Positions 37,158 to 44,833 of a DNA stretch of 64,000 bases are shown piece by piece (position 1 is the first letter of the stretch; each line of letters opens with the position of its first letter). Source of the DNA: Acidobacteriota bacterium. Its GTDB lineage: Bacteria > Acidobacteriota > Thermoanaerobaculia > Multivoradales > Multivoraceae. The stretch is taken from contig JAPPCR010000023.1 in assembly GCA_028875725.1 (NCBI GenBank), positions 62,001 through 126,000 on the forward strand, given 5' to 3'. A program made the position numbers and the translations under genes. The notes below the pieces were generated by a model. It did not search any database. It was not told the DNA's origin and saw nothing but the letters and a program-made list of their open reading frames with translations.

Positions 37158-37832
37158 TTAGTTCGCCGCCCGGACGAGCACCTTCGACGCGGCCGGGAAG
37201 CCCAGGCTGAACTCACGCGCGCCCGAGACCACCGCGACGCTGCCGGCAGTCTCGTCCCGCGCCGCCACCTCGACCTGGCTGCCCGGCGCCAGCCCTTCGC
37301 GCTCCGCGAAACGCAGGAACTCGGCGTTCTGGTCCGTCACCCGGACCACCTCGACGACCTGGTTCAGGGCGCACTTCAGGAGACTCGGATGATCCACGAG
37401 TTCGATGTGACCGTCCGCGCTCGGAATCGGATCGCCGTGGGGATCCACCGAGGGATGGCCGAGCATCTCGTCGATCCGTTCGATCATCCGCCCGGAGACG
37501 GAGTGCTCGAGCAGTTCGGCCTCCGAGTGGACCTCACTCCAGTCGAAGCCCATCACGTTGACCAGGAAGAGCTCGATCAGCCGATGCCGCCTGAGCACGT
37601 GGGTCGCCAGCTTGCGACCCGCCGGAAGGAGCCGGACGCCGCTGTACGGTTCGTAGGAGACCAGTCCGGAGTCGGCCAGGGTCTTCATCATCGCAGTGAC
37701 CGAGGCGGGCGCCACCTTGAGCCGCGCCGCGATCCGGCCCATCGGCACGAGCTGCGCGCCCTCCAGCAGGGCCTCGTGCTCCGCCAGGAAGATGCACTTC
37801 AGGTAGTCCTCGACGGTGCTACTCGCGCGCAT
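37158..37832 (-). CDS. DtxR/MntR-family metal-dependent regulator
   Basis: A 224-residue regulator. Its N-terminal winged helix is SSTVEDYLKCIFLAEHEA ... VPMGRIAARLKVAPASVTAMMKTL. A dimerisation and metal-binding domain follows with HVLRRHRLIELFLVNVMGFDW and SVSGRMIERIDEMLGHP, and a C-terminal FeoA/SH3-like domain (GSQVEVAARDETAGSVAVV). It should bind DNA in response to Fe(II) or Mn(II). It overlaps the 3' end of the isopentenyl phosphate kinase gene by 14 bases, so it is probably the last gene of the mevalonate operon. It converges on the biotin carrier gene with no gap. Confidence 0.88.
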   Translation of the reverse strand: MRASSTVEDYLKCIFLAEHEALLEGAQLVPMGRIAARLKVAPASVTAMMKTLADSGLVSYEPYSGVRLLPAGRKLATHVLRRHRLIELFLVNVMGFDWSEVHSEAELLEHSVSGRMIERIDEMLGHPSVDPHGDPIPSADGHIELVDHPSLLKCALNQVVEVVRVTDQNAEFLRFAEREGLAPGSQVEVAARDETAGSVAVVSGAREFSLGFPAASKVLVRAAN

Positions 37833-38697
37833 CTTCCACCCCGCTCGGTCTCACGAGTGTACCGGCGCTCTCCGCCTCGCCGCCCGGGCACCGGAGCACC
37901 GACTCGAGGAGACCGGGCCGGCGCCCGTCGATGATGAGCGATTCGACGCCGCGCTGAGCCAGCCTCCAGGCGGTCGCCAGGCGGTGCTCCATGCCGCCGG
38001 TGACATCGACCGCCGGTGAACTTCCGGCGGCCTCGGACGCTGTCCCGATGTTCTCCGCGTCGATGCGGGGAACGAGCCGCCCGGCGTCGTCCAGGACGCC
38101 GGCCGTGGCGCCGAGCCACACCGCCCGCCGCACGTCGATGCCGAGCGGAACGAGGGCGCCGGCAAGGAACTCGAACACCGTCTCCGTCGACGCGATCGAG
38201 GCCGCGCGCGCCCGGTCGACGACGACGTCGCCCATCGTGACCGGGACCAGGCCGAGTCGTAGCGCTGCAGCCAGCGGTTCGGGCGGCGGACCGTCGGGCT
38301 CTCCGTCGTCCGCCACGAGGAACGCGGACGGCAACTGCGAGTACGCCGGCACGCCAGCCGCGATCAGGTGGAAAACGACCTGGCGGTGGAGTTCCTGGGC
38401 CGCGGCCTGCGTGCGCGCGATGCCCATCCGGTCCGCCGCCGAGCCCAGCCGCCGGCCGCCGGCGCCTCCCCCCAGGCCGGCGGCGCGGGCCTCCGGGTGT
38501 CCGAAGGAACCGCTGCCGTGACCGATCACGAGGCCGCCCCCCGACCACCCGGCCGTGATCTCCGTCGCCAGCCGCCGCAGGTGTTCCTTCGCGACGGTGC
38601 GCGGTTTCGTCTTGTCCGTGATCAGGCTGCCGCCGAGCTTGACCAGGGTGACGTCCAGCCGCCCTTCCGAGGCGTTCGCGGCGGCGGCCGCACTCAA
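37819..38697 (-). CDS. Isopentenyl phosphate kinase
   Basis: A 292-residue amino-acid-kinase-fold protein. VTLVKLGGSLITDK is the N-terminal ATP site and VIGHGSGSFGHPEA carries the His that marks isopentenyl phosphate kinases (IPK), which convert isopentenyl phosphate to IPP in archaea. LVPVTMGDVVVDRA is the second conserved block. The segment after it reads IASTETVFEFLAG, where many IPKs have an SGD-type motif, so some divergence is noted. Its ATG overlaps the stop of the decarboxylase (ATGA), giving strong coupling. Alternatives such as acetylglutamate kinase or UMP kinase are less likely given the GSFGH motif and neighbours. Confidence 0.82.
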   Translation of the reverse strand: MSAAAAANASEGRLDVTLVKLGGSLITDKTKPRTVAKEHLRRLATEITAGWSGGGLVIGHGSGSFGHPEARAAGLGGGAGGRRLGSAADRMGIARTQAAAQELHRQVVFHLIAAGVPAYSQLPSAFLVADDGEPDGPPPEPLAAALRLGLVPVTMGDVVVDRARAASIASTETVFEFLAGALVPLGIDVRRAVWLGATAGVLDDAGRLVPRIDAENIGTASEAAGSSPAVDVTGGMEHRLATAWRLAQRGVESLIIDGRRPGLLESVLRCPGGEAESAGTLVRPSGVEDARE

Positions 38698-39746
38698 AGC
38701 TCAGCTCCGCCACGCCACACGGGCGGGCCTCCGGTCCGGTCGCGCAGCACCCGCTCGACGCTGCCGAGAGCCACGAGCCGTTCCGCCACCCGCGATTCGT
38801 CTACCGGCTGGCAGATCACGTGGACGTTCGCGCCGGCATCCATCGTGGCGTAGGCGGCGACGCCGTCCGCGCGCAGATCGCGGACCGCGGCCAGCACCTC
38901 GATCGTGCCCGGCGTCCAGTAGTACACAGGAGGTCTGGACGACATCGCGATCAGGTGGAGGTCGATCCCCTCTTCCTCGACCGCCGGTCCCAGGGACTCG
39001 AAGTCGCGCTCTCTTAGCGCGACGCGCACCTGTTCGAGGCGCTCCTCGAGCGCGTCCAGACGCGGCGCGAAGTACGGACTGCTGACCGCGAGCTGGTGCC
39101 CGTCGCGTGAAGACACCTTCTTGGCTCCGGTCTCGACGACGGCGACCACGTCGCAGAGCTGCCAGGCGTCCTCGTCCAGGACCTGAACCGCCCTGTTGTC
39201 GTCCCCGTCGGGCCACTCCACGTAGCCGCCGTAGGCCGAACGGGCGGCCGAACCCGAGCCGCTGCTCCGCGACAGGGCGGACAGGGTCCGCGGCGGCAGA
39301 TCGAAGCCCATGGCGGCCGTCACGGCGAGGGTCAGGGCGGTGAAGCCCGAAGCGGAAGAGGCGATCCCGGCCGCCGCCGGGAAGGTGTTGCCCGTGGCGA
39401 TCCGCAGCCCGCCCGTGTACGGCGCCGCCGTCTGCCGCGACCACTCGCGCAGCCGGTCCAGGTGCCGCCGTGTGCGCTCGACGAAGGCCGGCGGCGCTTC
39501 CCCGGCGGCTCCTGAACGGCCGGAGCCCGGTTCCTCGAGCCAGACGATCTCGTCGTCCCGTCCGTCGGCCAGGGGAGACGCCGAGCAGATCGACCGGCAG
39601 GCATCCAGGGTCATCGACAGCGAGCGGTTGAAGGGAACCGGCCCCTCGGGATCGCGGGCGCCCCAGTACTTGATGAAGGCGATGTTCGAAGGCGCCTCGG
39701 CGGTCACGGGCCCAGGCTCATGGGCCGGTTCCAACGCGGAGTTCAT
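38694..39746 (-). CDS. (Di)phosphomevalonate decarboxylase, GHMP family
   Basis: A 350-residue mevalonate-pathway decarboxylase. The family motifs are APSNIAFIKYWGARD near residue 19, TFPAAAGIASSASGFTALTLA, SGSGSAARSAYGGYVEWPDG and the catalytic Asp in YATMDAGANVHVI. In classical diphosphomevalonate decarboxylases the first motif reads YWGK, and that Lys contacts the diphosphate; here it is Ala30. MDAGPN is also MDAGAN. With isopentenyl phosphate kinase next door and no phosphomevalonate kinase in the operon, I infer that it decarboxylates mevalonate 5-phosphate. A classical role cannot be excluded without a genome-wide search. Confidence 0.85.
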   Translation of the reverse strand: MNSALEPAHEPGPVTAEAPSNIAFIKYWGARDPEGPVPFNRSLSMTLDACRSICSASPLADGRDDEIVWLEEPGSGRSGAAGEAPPAFVERTRRHLDRLREWSRQTAAPYTGGLRIATGNTFPAAAGIASSASGFTALTLAVTAAMGFDLPPRTLSALSRSSGSGSAARSAYGGYVEWPDGDDNRAVQVLDEDAWQLCDVVAVVETGAKKVSSRDGHQLAVSSPYFAPRLDALEERLEQVRVALRERDFESLGPAVEEEGIDLHLIAMSSRPPVYYWTPGTIEVLAAVRDLRADGVAAYATMDAGANVHVICQPVDESRVAERLVALGSVERVLRDRTGGPPVWRGGAEL

Positions 39747-39758
39747 CTCTCCCGGAGC

Positions 39759-40901
39759 CTACAGTCGATCAGCGGTGGGACTCTCGAACCTCAAGCCGCC
39801 GGCGCCGATTGCCGCGTTCACAGACTCGAGGTCCGAGATGCCAACGATCGTCTCGGCCGACCGGCCGGCGAGCATGCAGATCAACGCACCGGCCGACCCG
39901 CCTTCAAGAGCCCCGGCCCCGGAGATCTTCGCCGCGCCCCCGGCAGCTTCCACCGAGGCGATCCGGCGAGCGACCGCCGGCGGCACCACGCCCAGTTCAA
40001 CAAGGGCGCGATGACCGTCGGCGACGGCGGTAGCCGCATGCCGCGGCCCGCCGTCCCGGAGCGCCGCGCGAAAGGACTCCACGGCCGCCTCGATGCGGTC
40101 GAACAGGGCGGTCGTCCGCTCGGGTTCGTCCTCGTAGCGCCGTCGCACCGCAGTGACCACCGCGCCCGTGGTCTGGCTCGGAGTCCCGCTGTCGAGGATC
40201 CCGACCGCGCCGCGAAGCCACTCCGGCCGCGGCAAGTCGTCGAATCGCAACTCGCCCCCAGAACGGCGCACAAGCAGCACGCCACCGCGCAGCACCGTTC
40301 CACTGTCGATCCCCGACGGGAAACCGTGCTGCCGCCGCTCGACCTCCAACGCCGCCGCCTCGATCGCCGCGAGTTCGTCGGGTGAACGAACCCGGCTCCC
40401 TGCCAGTGCTCGCACGGCAGCAACCACTCCAACCGCGGCCGCGGCCGAGCTACCAAGGCCGGCACCAACCGGAAGCTGGGACCGCAACCGCAACTCCAAC
40501 CCCCATCGTCGCAGCCGTTTCGAAACCGCCGGTGGCAGAGATGCCGCCGCTTCACCGACCGCGATCCTGACCAGGGCACTCCGGTCGTCCGCCGGTTTGA
40601 ACGACACGTCGCCCGCTTCGAACCTGCCCCATCGACTGCGGGCGCGGTTCGTGAAGTCCTCAAGCGCCGGCCACGAGTGCTCTTCCTGAAGACCGAGGTC
40701 AGGCAGGTTCAGGCGAATCCGGCCGACGCCCGTCGGATCGCTACGGGCTTCAACGGTAAGGCGCAGGTCCACCGCGGCCACCACCGCCGGCCGCCCGTAC
40801 ACCGCCGCGTGCTCCCCCATCAGTATCACTTTGCCCGGCACGCTCAACCGCACCACCGACGCCTCCGTCTCTGCTCTGCCGCCTGGATTGAACTTCGCCA
40901 T
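39759..40901 (-). CDS. mvk: Mevalonate kinase
   Basis: A 380-residue GHMP kinase from the ATG at 40901 (MAKFNPGGRAE...); a longer start at 40970 would overlap the upstream acetyltransferase gene. VPGKVILMGEHAAVYGRPAV is the mevalonate kinase N-terminal motif, LPVGAGLGSSAAAAVG the phosphate-binding loop, RRQHGFPSGIDSGTVLRGG the substrate loop and AKISGAGALEGGSAG the third GHMP motif. It phosphorylates mevalonate at the 5-position. The decarboxylase gene follows 12 bp downstream. Confidence 0.92.
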   Translation of the reverse strand: MAKFNPGGRAETEASVVRLSVPGKVILMGEHAAVYGRPAVVAAVDLRLTVEARSDPTGVGRIRLNLPDLGLQEEHSWPALEDFTNRARSRWGRFEAGDVSFKPADDRSALVRIAVGEAAASLPPAVSKRLRRWGLELRLRSQLPVGAGLGSSAAAAVGVVAAVRALAGSRVRSPDELAAIEAAALEVERRQHGFPSGIDSGTVLRGGVLLVRRSGGELRFDDLPRPEWLRGAVGILDSGTPSQTTGAVVTAVRRRYEDEPERTTALFDRIEAAVESFRAALRDGGPRHAATAVADGHRALVELGVVPPAVARRIASVEAAGGAAKISGAGALEGGSAGALICMLAGRSAETIVGISDLESVNAAIGAGGLRFESPTADRL

Positions 40902-40942
40902 GAGGTCGGCGCCAATCCTCTTCTGTATTGAGCGCCCCGGTG

Positions 40943-41506
40943 TTACTTGATCGTGCGCGTCACCACCCACTTGTGCTTCCCGATCTGCCGCGATCGCTTG
41001 AAACCACGCCGTTCGAACATGGACAGCGAACCGTTGAAGAGGAATGCAGGTGACGCTTTTCTGCCTTCAGTGTTCTCCGGGTACGCCTCGACCCGCCCGC
41101 CGCCCAGCGTCCTGATCTGCCCGATGGCGCCCTTCAATGCGACTGAAGCGACGCCGTTGCCGCGATGTCCCTTGCCGGAAAAGAAGCAGGTAATCCGCCA
41201 GTCGGGCAAGACCGGATCGGTCTTCTGATAGGCGCGCTGATTGTGGATCCGCGGAAGCTCCTCCGGCGATCCAAACTGACACCAGCCCACGCAGTCCTCG
41301 CCCTCGAAGACAAGCGAGGCATGCGCCCGGCCTTCACGAACGAGGCGTTCCTTCGCCTCGCGTTTCTGAGCGAGAGTTCTGTCCTCGCTGGCTTCCTTTC
41401 CGTGATACCAAAGACACCAGCACCCGCCCCAGACACCGTTGTTCGCCTCGACGAGCTGCGCGAACTCCGGCCAGGTCGTCTCGTCGAGCGCCCTGGTTTC
41501 ATACAT
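40943..41506 (-). CDS. GNAT-family acetyltransferase inside the mevalonate operon
   Basis: A 187-residue protein. The central ITCFFSGKGHRGNGVASVALKGAI is the GNAT motif A (acetyl-CoA pyrophosphate loop, RGNGVA), and GVWGGCWCLWYHGKE marks the N-terminus as in a family of uncharacterised acetyltransferases. It lies 6 bp after HMG-CoA reductase and 41 bp before mevalonate kinase. Its base composition looks less GC-rich than that of its neighbours, and it has no known role in isoprenoid synthesis. It may be a later insertion into the operon, carried along for coexpression. Confidence 0.75.
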   Translation of the reverse strand: MYETRALDETTWPEFAQLVEANNGVWGGCWCLWYHGKEASEDRTLAQKREAKERLVREGRAHASLVFEGEDCVGWCQFGSPEELPRIHNQRAYQKTDPVLPDWRITCFFSGKGHRGNGVASVALKGAIGQIRTLGGGRVEAYPENTEGRKASPAFLFNGSLSMFERRGFKRSRQIGKHKWVVTRTIK

Positions 41507-41512
41507 GGTGGT

Positions 41513-42793
41513 TCAACCCGCGCTTGCGGCGCTGGAGCGGCCCAGCCGCTCGTGGGCCCGCGCCAGGTCGCGCGACGTGAACGCCGCGGTCAAGGAGAGC
41601 TCGCCTGCCAGGACGACGGCGCCGACGATCTCGGCCAGCCGGCGCACCGCGGCGCCCGGCCGCTTCGCGTCGGGCCGCACGCCCATCACCTCGAGCGCCT
41701 CGCGCTGGGTGTCTAGACCGGTGCCGCCGCCGATCGCGGCCAGCGGGCAATCCGGCATGTAGACGGACGCGTAGACTGAACCGTCCTCCCTGGCCTCGAA
41801 CGAGGCGACACCCATCGCGCCTTCCACGACGTGGGCGAGATCCTGGCCGCAGGCGACGAAGACCGCCGCCAGCACGTTCGCGAACTGGGCGTTGAAGGCG
41901 AGCGCGCCGGCCGCGACGGAGCCCAGCAGGTTCTTGCGGTAGGCCACGTCCTGGAGCGCCTTCGCCTCCGACTTGAGGACCTTGCGCACGGTCGTCTCGT
42001 CGAGCACGACCTCGGCGTGAATCCGCTTGCCGCGACCGAGCTGGTAGTTGACCGCGGAGGGTTTCTTGTCGACGCAGTAGTTCCCCGACAGCGCCACGCA
42101 CTGGGCACCGGTTTCCGGCTCGATCAACTCGGACACGACGCGGTCGCAAGCGATCGTCACCATGTTCATGCCCATCGCGTCGCCGGTGGCGAAGCGGAAG
42201 CGCAGAAACACGGTGCTTCCGACCACCGACGGTCGAATGTCCCGAAGTTCCAGGAAGCGGCTGGTCTCGTGAGCCTTGGCGCGGATCCTCTCCTCGTTGG
42301 CTTCCAGCCACCCGAGCAGTCGCCGGGTGTCCTCGATCCCCGTCGTGCGAAAGACGGGGGCCCGCGTCATGCCCACGTCCTCGACGAAGACGGTGGCGCC
42401 GCCCGCGGCCGTGATCGCGCGACACCCGCGGTTCACGCTGGCGAGCAGCGCTCCCTCGGTGGTCGCCATCGGCACGCAGACGGTGCCGTCGATCTCGCTC
42501 CCGCGGACGTGAACCGGCCCGGCGACGCCCATCGGCACCTGGGCGGCGCCGATGAAGTTCTCGCAGTTCTGGGTGGACGCCCGTTCGCCGTCCAGGGCGT
42601 AGCTGCCGATCGCCGTGAGCGGGCCGCTGCGGGTGGCCAGGTCCAGGGCCCGGCGGCGCACGGCTGCCTGTCCCGCGGCGTCGAGGCCGGGCGGCGGCCG
42701 GTGGAAGCCGCGCTCGGAGCCGGCGATCTCGGCCGCCGCGGCCTCGAGTTCGGGGGCCAGTTCGGAGCCGGAATCCAGCCGATCAGCCATCAC
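41513..42793 (-). CDS. hmgA: Hydroxymethylglutaryl-CoA reductase, class I
   Basis: A 426-residue HMG-CoA reductase making mevalonate from HMG-CoA. ENFIGAAQVPMGVAGP, PMATTEGALLASVNRG (catalytic Glu), FRFATGDAMGMNM, SGNYCVDKKPSAVN (catalytic Lys) and GGGTGLDTQREAL are the class I (eukaryotic/archaeal-type, NADPH) signatures; class II bacterial enzymes read differently here. No membrane domain is present. Its start overlaps the fni stop by 11 bases. Confidence 0.95.
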   Translation of the reverse strand: MMADRLDSGSELAPELEAAAAEIAGSERGFHRPPPGLDAAGQAAVRRRALDLATRSGPLTAIGSYALDGERASTQNCENFIGAAQVPMGVAGPVHVRGSEIDGTVCVPMATTEGALLASVNRGCRAITAAGGATVFVEDVGMTRAPVFRTTGIEDTRRLLGWLEANEERIRAKAHETSRFLELRDIRPSVVGSTVFLRFRFATGDAMGMNMVTIACDRVVSELIEPETGAQCVALSGNYCVDKKPSAVNYQLGRGKRIHAEVVLDETTVRKVLKSEAKALQDVAYRKNLLGSVAAGALAFNAQFANVLAAVFVACGQDLAHVVEGAMGVASFEAREDGSVYASVYMPDCPLAAIGGGTGLDTQREALEVMGVRPDAKRPGAAVRRLAEIVGAVVLAGELSLTAAFTSRDLARAHERLGRSSAASAG

Positions 42794-43826
42794 CTGTCTC
42801 CTTCAGGAGTGGCACGCGGCGCAGCGCCGCCGGGTCGGCGGCGCCAGTGCAAAACATGCAGGTGCGCAGTTCGAAGGCGGTTCGGGCGATCCGATCGACC
42901 ACGGCGGCGGTCGATCTGTTGGCCGCTTCGAGGAAGGGGAACGCCATACCGGCGATGTCGGCGCCGAGGGCCAGCGCCTTCGCCGCGTCGACGCCGGAGC
43001 GGATGCCCCCGCTGCCGATCACCTGGACGCCGGGAACCGCCGCCAACTGCCGGATCGACTCCGGCGTCGGCAGCCCCCAGTCGGCGAAACGTTCGCCGAG
43101 CGCCACCTCGTCGGCCCGAGCCGCCTCGATCCGCGCCCAGCTCGTGCCGCCGACACCGGCTGTGTCCAGGATGCGGACACCGACGTTGGCGAGCTCGCGG
43201 CCCACCGCGCCGGAGATGCCGCAGCCGATCTCCTTGACCACGACCGGCACGTCCAGCGCCTCGACGACGCGCGCGATCTTCGGCAACAGTCCCCGGAAGT
43301 TCAGTTGGCCTTCGGGTTGCAGCGCCTCCTGCAGGGCGTTGAGGTGCAGCACCAGGGCATCCGCCTCGACCATGTCGACCGCCACCCGGCACTCGTCGAT
43401 ACCGTAGCCGTAGTTCAGTTGCACCGCGCCCAGGTTGGCGAGGATCGGCACGTTGGGAGCGAACTCCCGCACCCGGAAGCTCGCCGCCGTCTCCGGATCG
43501 TCGATCGCCTTGCGCTGCGAACCGACTCCGAGAGCGACTCTTCCCGCCTCGGCCGCCTCGGCCAGCCGGCGGTTGATCTGCTCCGCGGCGCCGGTCCCCC
43601 CCGTCATGCAGGAGATGAGCAGCGGCGCCTCGAGCTGCCGCCCCAGGAAGCCGCCGCCGATCCGCACATCGCCGAAATCGATCTCCGGCAGTGCCCTGTG
43701 CTCGAACCGGTAGTCGTCGAAGTAGCTGCGCTCCACCTGCATGCGCCGATCCAGCGCCAGCCGGATGTGCTCCGCCTTGCGGTCCCGCTCCCCCTCGGCC
43801 GCTGCCAGCAGCGGACGAGTACTCAC
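42783..43826 (-). CDS. fni: Isopentenyl-diphosphate delta-isomerase, type 2 (FMN)
   Basis: A 347-residue TIM-barrel FMN enzyme that interconverts IPP and DMAPP. RKAEHIRLALDRRM, LLISCMTGGTGAAEQINRRLA (flavin phosphate site), LGVGSQRKAI, LVLHLNALQEALQPEG, VVVKEIGCGIS and TAGVGGTSWARIEAAR are all conserved. It is the first gene of the operon that ends with the DtxR-type regulator; its promoter should lie in 43827-44023. Confidence 0.95.
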   Translation of the reverse strand: MSTRPLLAAAEGERDRKAEHIRLALDRRMQVERSYFDDYRFEHRALPEIDFGDVRIGGGFLGRQLEAPLLISCMTGGTGAAEQINRRLAEAAEAGRVALGVGSQRKAIDDPETAASFRVREFAPNVPILANLGAVQLNYGYGIDECRVAVDMVEADALVLHLNALQEALQPEGQLNFRGLLPKIARVVEALDVPVVVKEIGCGISGAVGRELANVGVRILDTAGVGGTSWARIEAARADEVALGERFADWGLPTPESIRQLAAVPGVQVIGSGGIRSGVDAAKALALGADIAGMAFPFLEAANRSTAAVVDRIARTAFELRTCMFCTGAADPAALRRVPLLKETGDG

Positions 43827-43936
43827 GCGACCGCCCCGATCTCGCGGCTACGCATGCGCAGGACTGTACCGGAATTCGCGTAAGTGAAGCGTTCACGGTC
43901 GGATGCGGCTGCGGCCGCCTGAAGCGGGTCCAGCAA

Positions 43937-43979
43937 ACGCGCCGGCCGTCAGGCCGGCTCCACTTTGGCGGCCGGTTCC
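43937..43979. repeat. Short GC-rich palindromic repeat (REP-like), copy 1
   Basis: ACGCGCCGGCCGTCAGGCCG and its continuation form the hairpin CCGGCC-GTCA-GGCCGG, followed by CTCCACTTTGGCGGCCGG. The same unit, with few differences, is at 55799-55837. It lies upstream of fni in a 197-bp gap that should also contain the operon promoter. Confidence 0.6.
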
Positions 43980-44023
43980 ACACAAGTGGGTGGCACCTGT
44001 CGCGTGTCGAAGGCGGAAGGTAC

Positions 44024-44290
44024 TCAGGCGAGCAGGCGATCCAGCGCGGTAACCAGGGCCGTGACTGCGCCGGCGACCAACACCATGCGCCACGTGAGAC
44101 GAGCCTCCATCGCGCCCAGGTCGCCGCGTAGCTCGGCCAGATCGCCGCGCAACTCGGCGAGGTCGGATCGAGTCGCGACTCCCTCCGTGGAGGCGGACCG
44201 GATCGTCTCGGTCACTGCCGCCGCCTGCGCCGGATCCATGCCGGCACCTTCGAGCGTCCGGGCCGCCGCAAGCGTGTCGAAGGTCGTCAT
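44024..44290 (-). CDS. Small coiled-coil, single-pass membrane protein
   Basis: About 88 residues from the ATG at 44290. The N-terminal helix TFDTLAAARTLEGAGMDPAQAAAVTETI is followed by a repeated heptad coiled coil (SDLAELRGDLAELRGDLGAM) and a C-terminal membrane helix (MVLVAGAVTALVTALDRLL). The layout matches DUF1640/CCDC90-type bacterial proteins. Its function is unknown; members of this type are often found near phage or toxin genes, but nothing here supports that. Confidence 0.7.
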   Translation of the reverse strand: MTTFDTLAAARTLEGAGMDPAQAAAVTETIRSASTEGVATRSDLAELRGDLAELRGDLGAMEARLTWRMVLVAGAVTALVTALDRLLA

Positions 44291-44367
44291 CCGATTGGAG
44301 CCTAACAGTCGGTTCAGCGTGAAGATCTTGGAGGCGGGACCCGCCGTCGCCACGTCCCTCTACGGAT

Positions 44368-44622
44368 CTAGACGAGAAAGCCGCCGCTTTCTCCGTCAGC
44401 CCCCAGCGAGATCGAACCAATCTCGCGGATCTTCTCGTCGATCTGATCCGGCCAGAGCTTCGTGCGATTCAGGTGATGGTAGAAGACCAAGGTCTGCTGC
44501 TGAAGAGACTCAGCAAATCGCTCAGCCTCCTTCCACAGGACATACTGGACGGCGCTCTTGCTGTCCGCCCGCACAGAGGGCGGCTGAAACCCGATGTCGG
44601 GGTGAGCATGGTGAGGCGTCCA
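44368..44622 (-). pseudogene. C-terminal gene remnant cut by palindromic element copy B
   Basis: The frame encodes about 85 residues that look like genuine protein (SKSAVQYVLWKEAERFAESL, then TLVFYHHLNRTKLWPDQIDE, ending SISLGADGESGGFLV). No start codon or conserved N-terminus precedes them. Upstream the frame enters the inverted-repeat element at 44623-44799, whose translation is Gly/Arg-rich junk similar to that of copy A. I interpret it as the 3' end of a gene whose upstream part was lost or displaced when the element arrived. The family is not recognised. Confidence 0.45.
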
Positions 44623-44799
44623 GCCCGCGACGGGGCCGGGGGAGGGTGCCCAGGGGGTCGGAGGCCAGCGACTTCCTCCACCGACCCAGTCACCGACGCC
44701 GCAGCGGAGCGCAGCCGACAACAGCGAGCCCACCCCTTCCCATCCTCTCCCCGAGGGCGAGCGTCCCCTGGCACCCCTCCCCCCGGCCCCGTCGCGGGC
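44623..44799. repeat. Palindromic dispersed element, copy B
   Basis: The outer arms 44623-44642 and 44780-44799 are perfect reverse complements over 20 bases and continue inward with small indels. The interior shares GCGCAGCCGACAACAGC, CCCATCCTCTCCC and GAGGGCGAGCGTCCC with copy A (11573-11745). The arm sequences differ clearly from copy A yet remain complementary within this copy. It ends 34 bp from the moaA stop codon, in the same orientation relative to that minus-strand gene as copy A has to rpiB. Confidence 0.8.
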
Positions 44800-44833
44800 G
44801 GCTGCTACCAACGTCGCTACGCCGACGCGCGGC

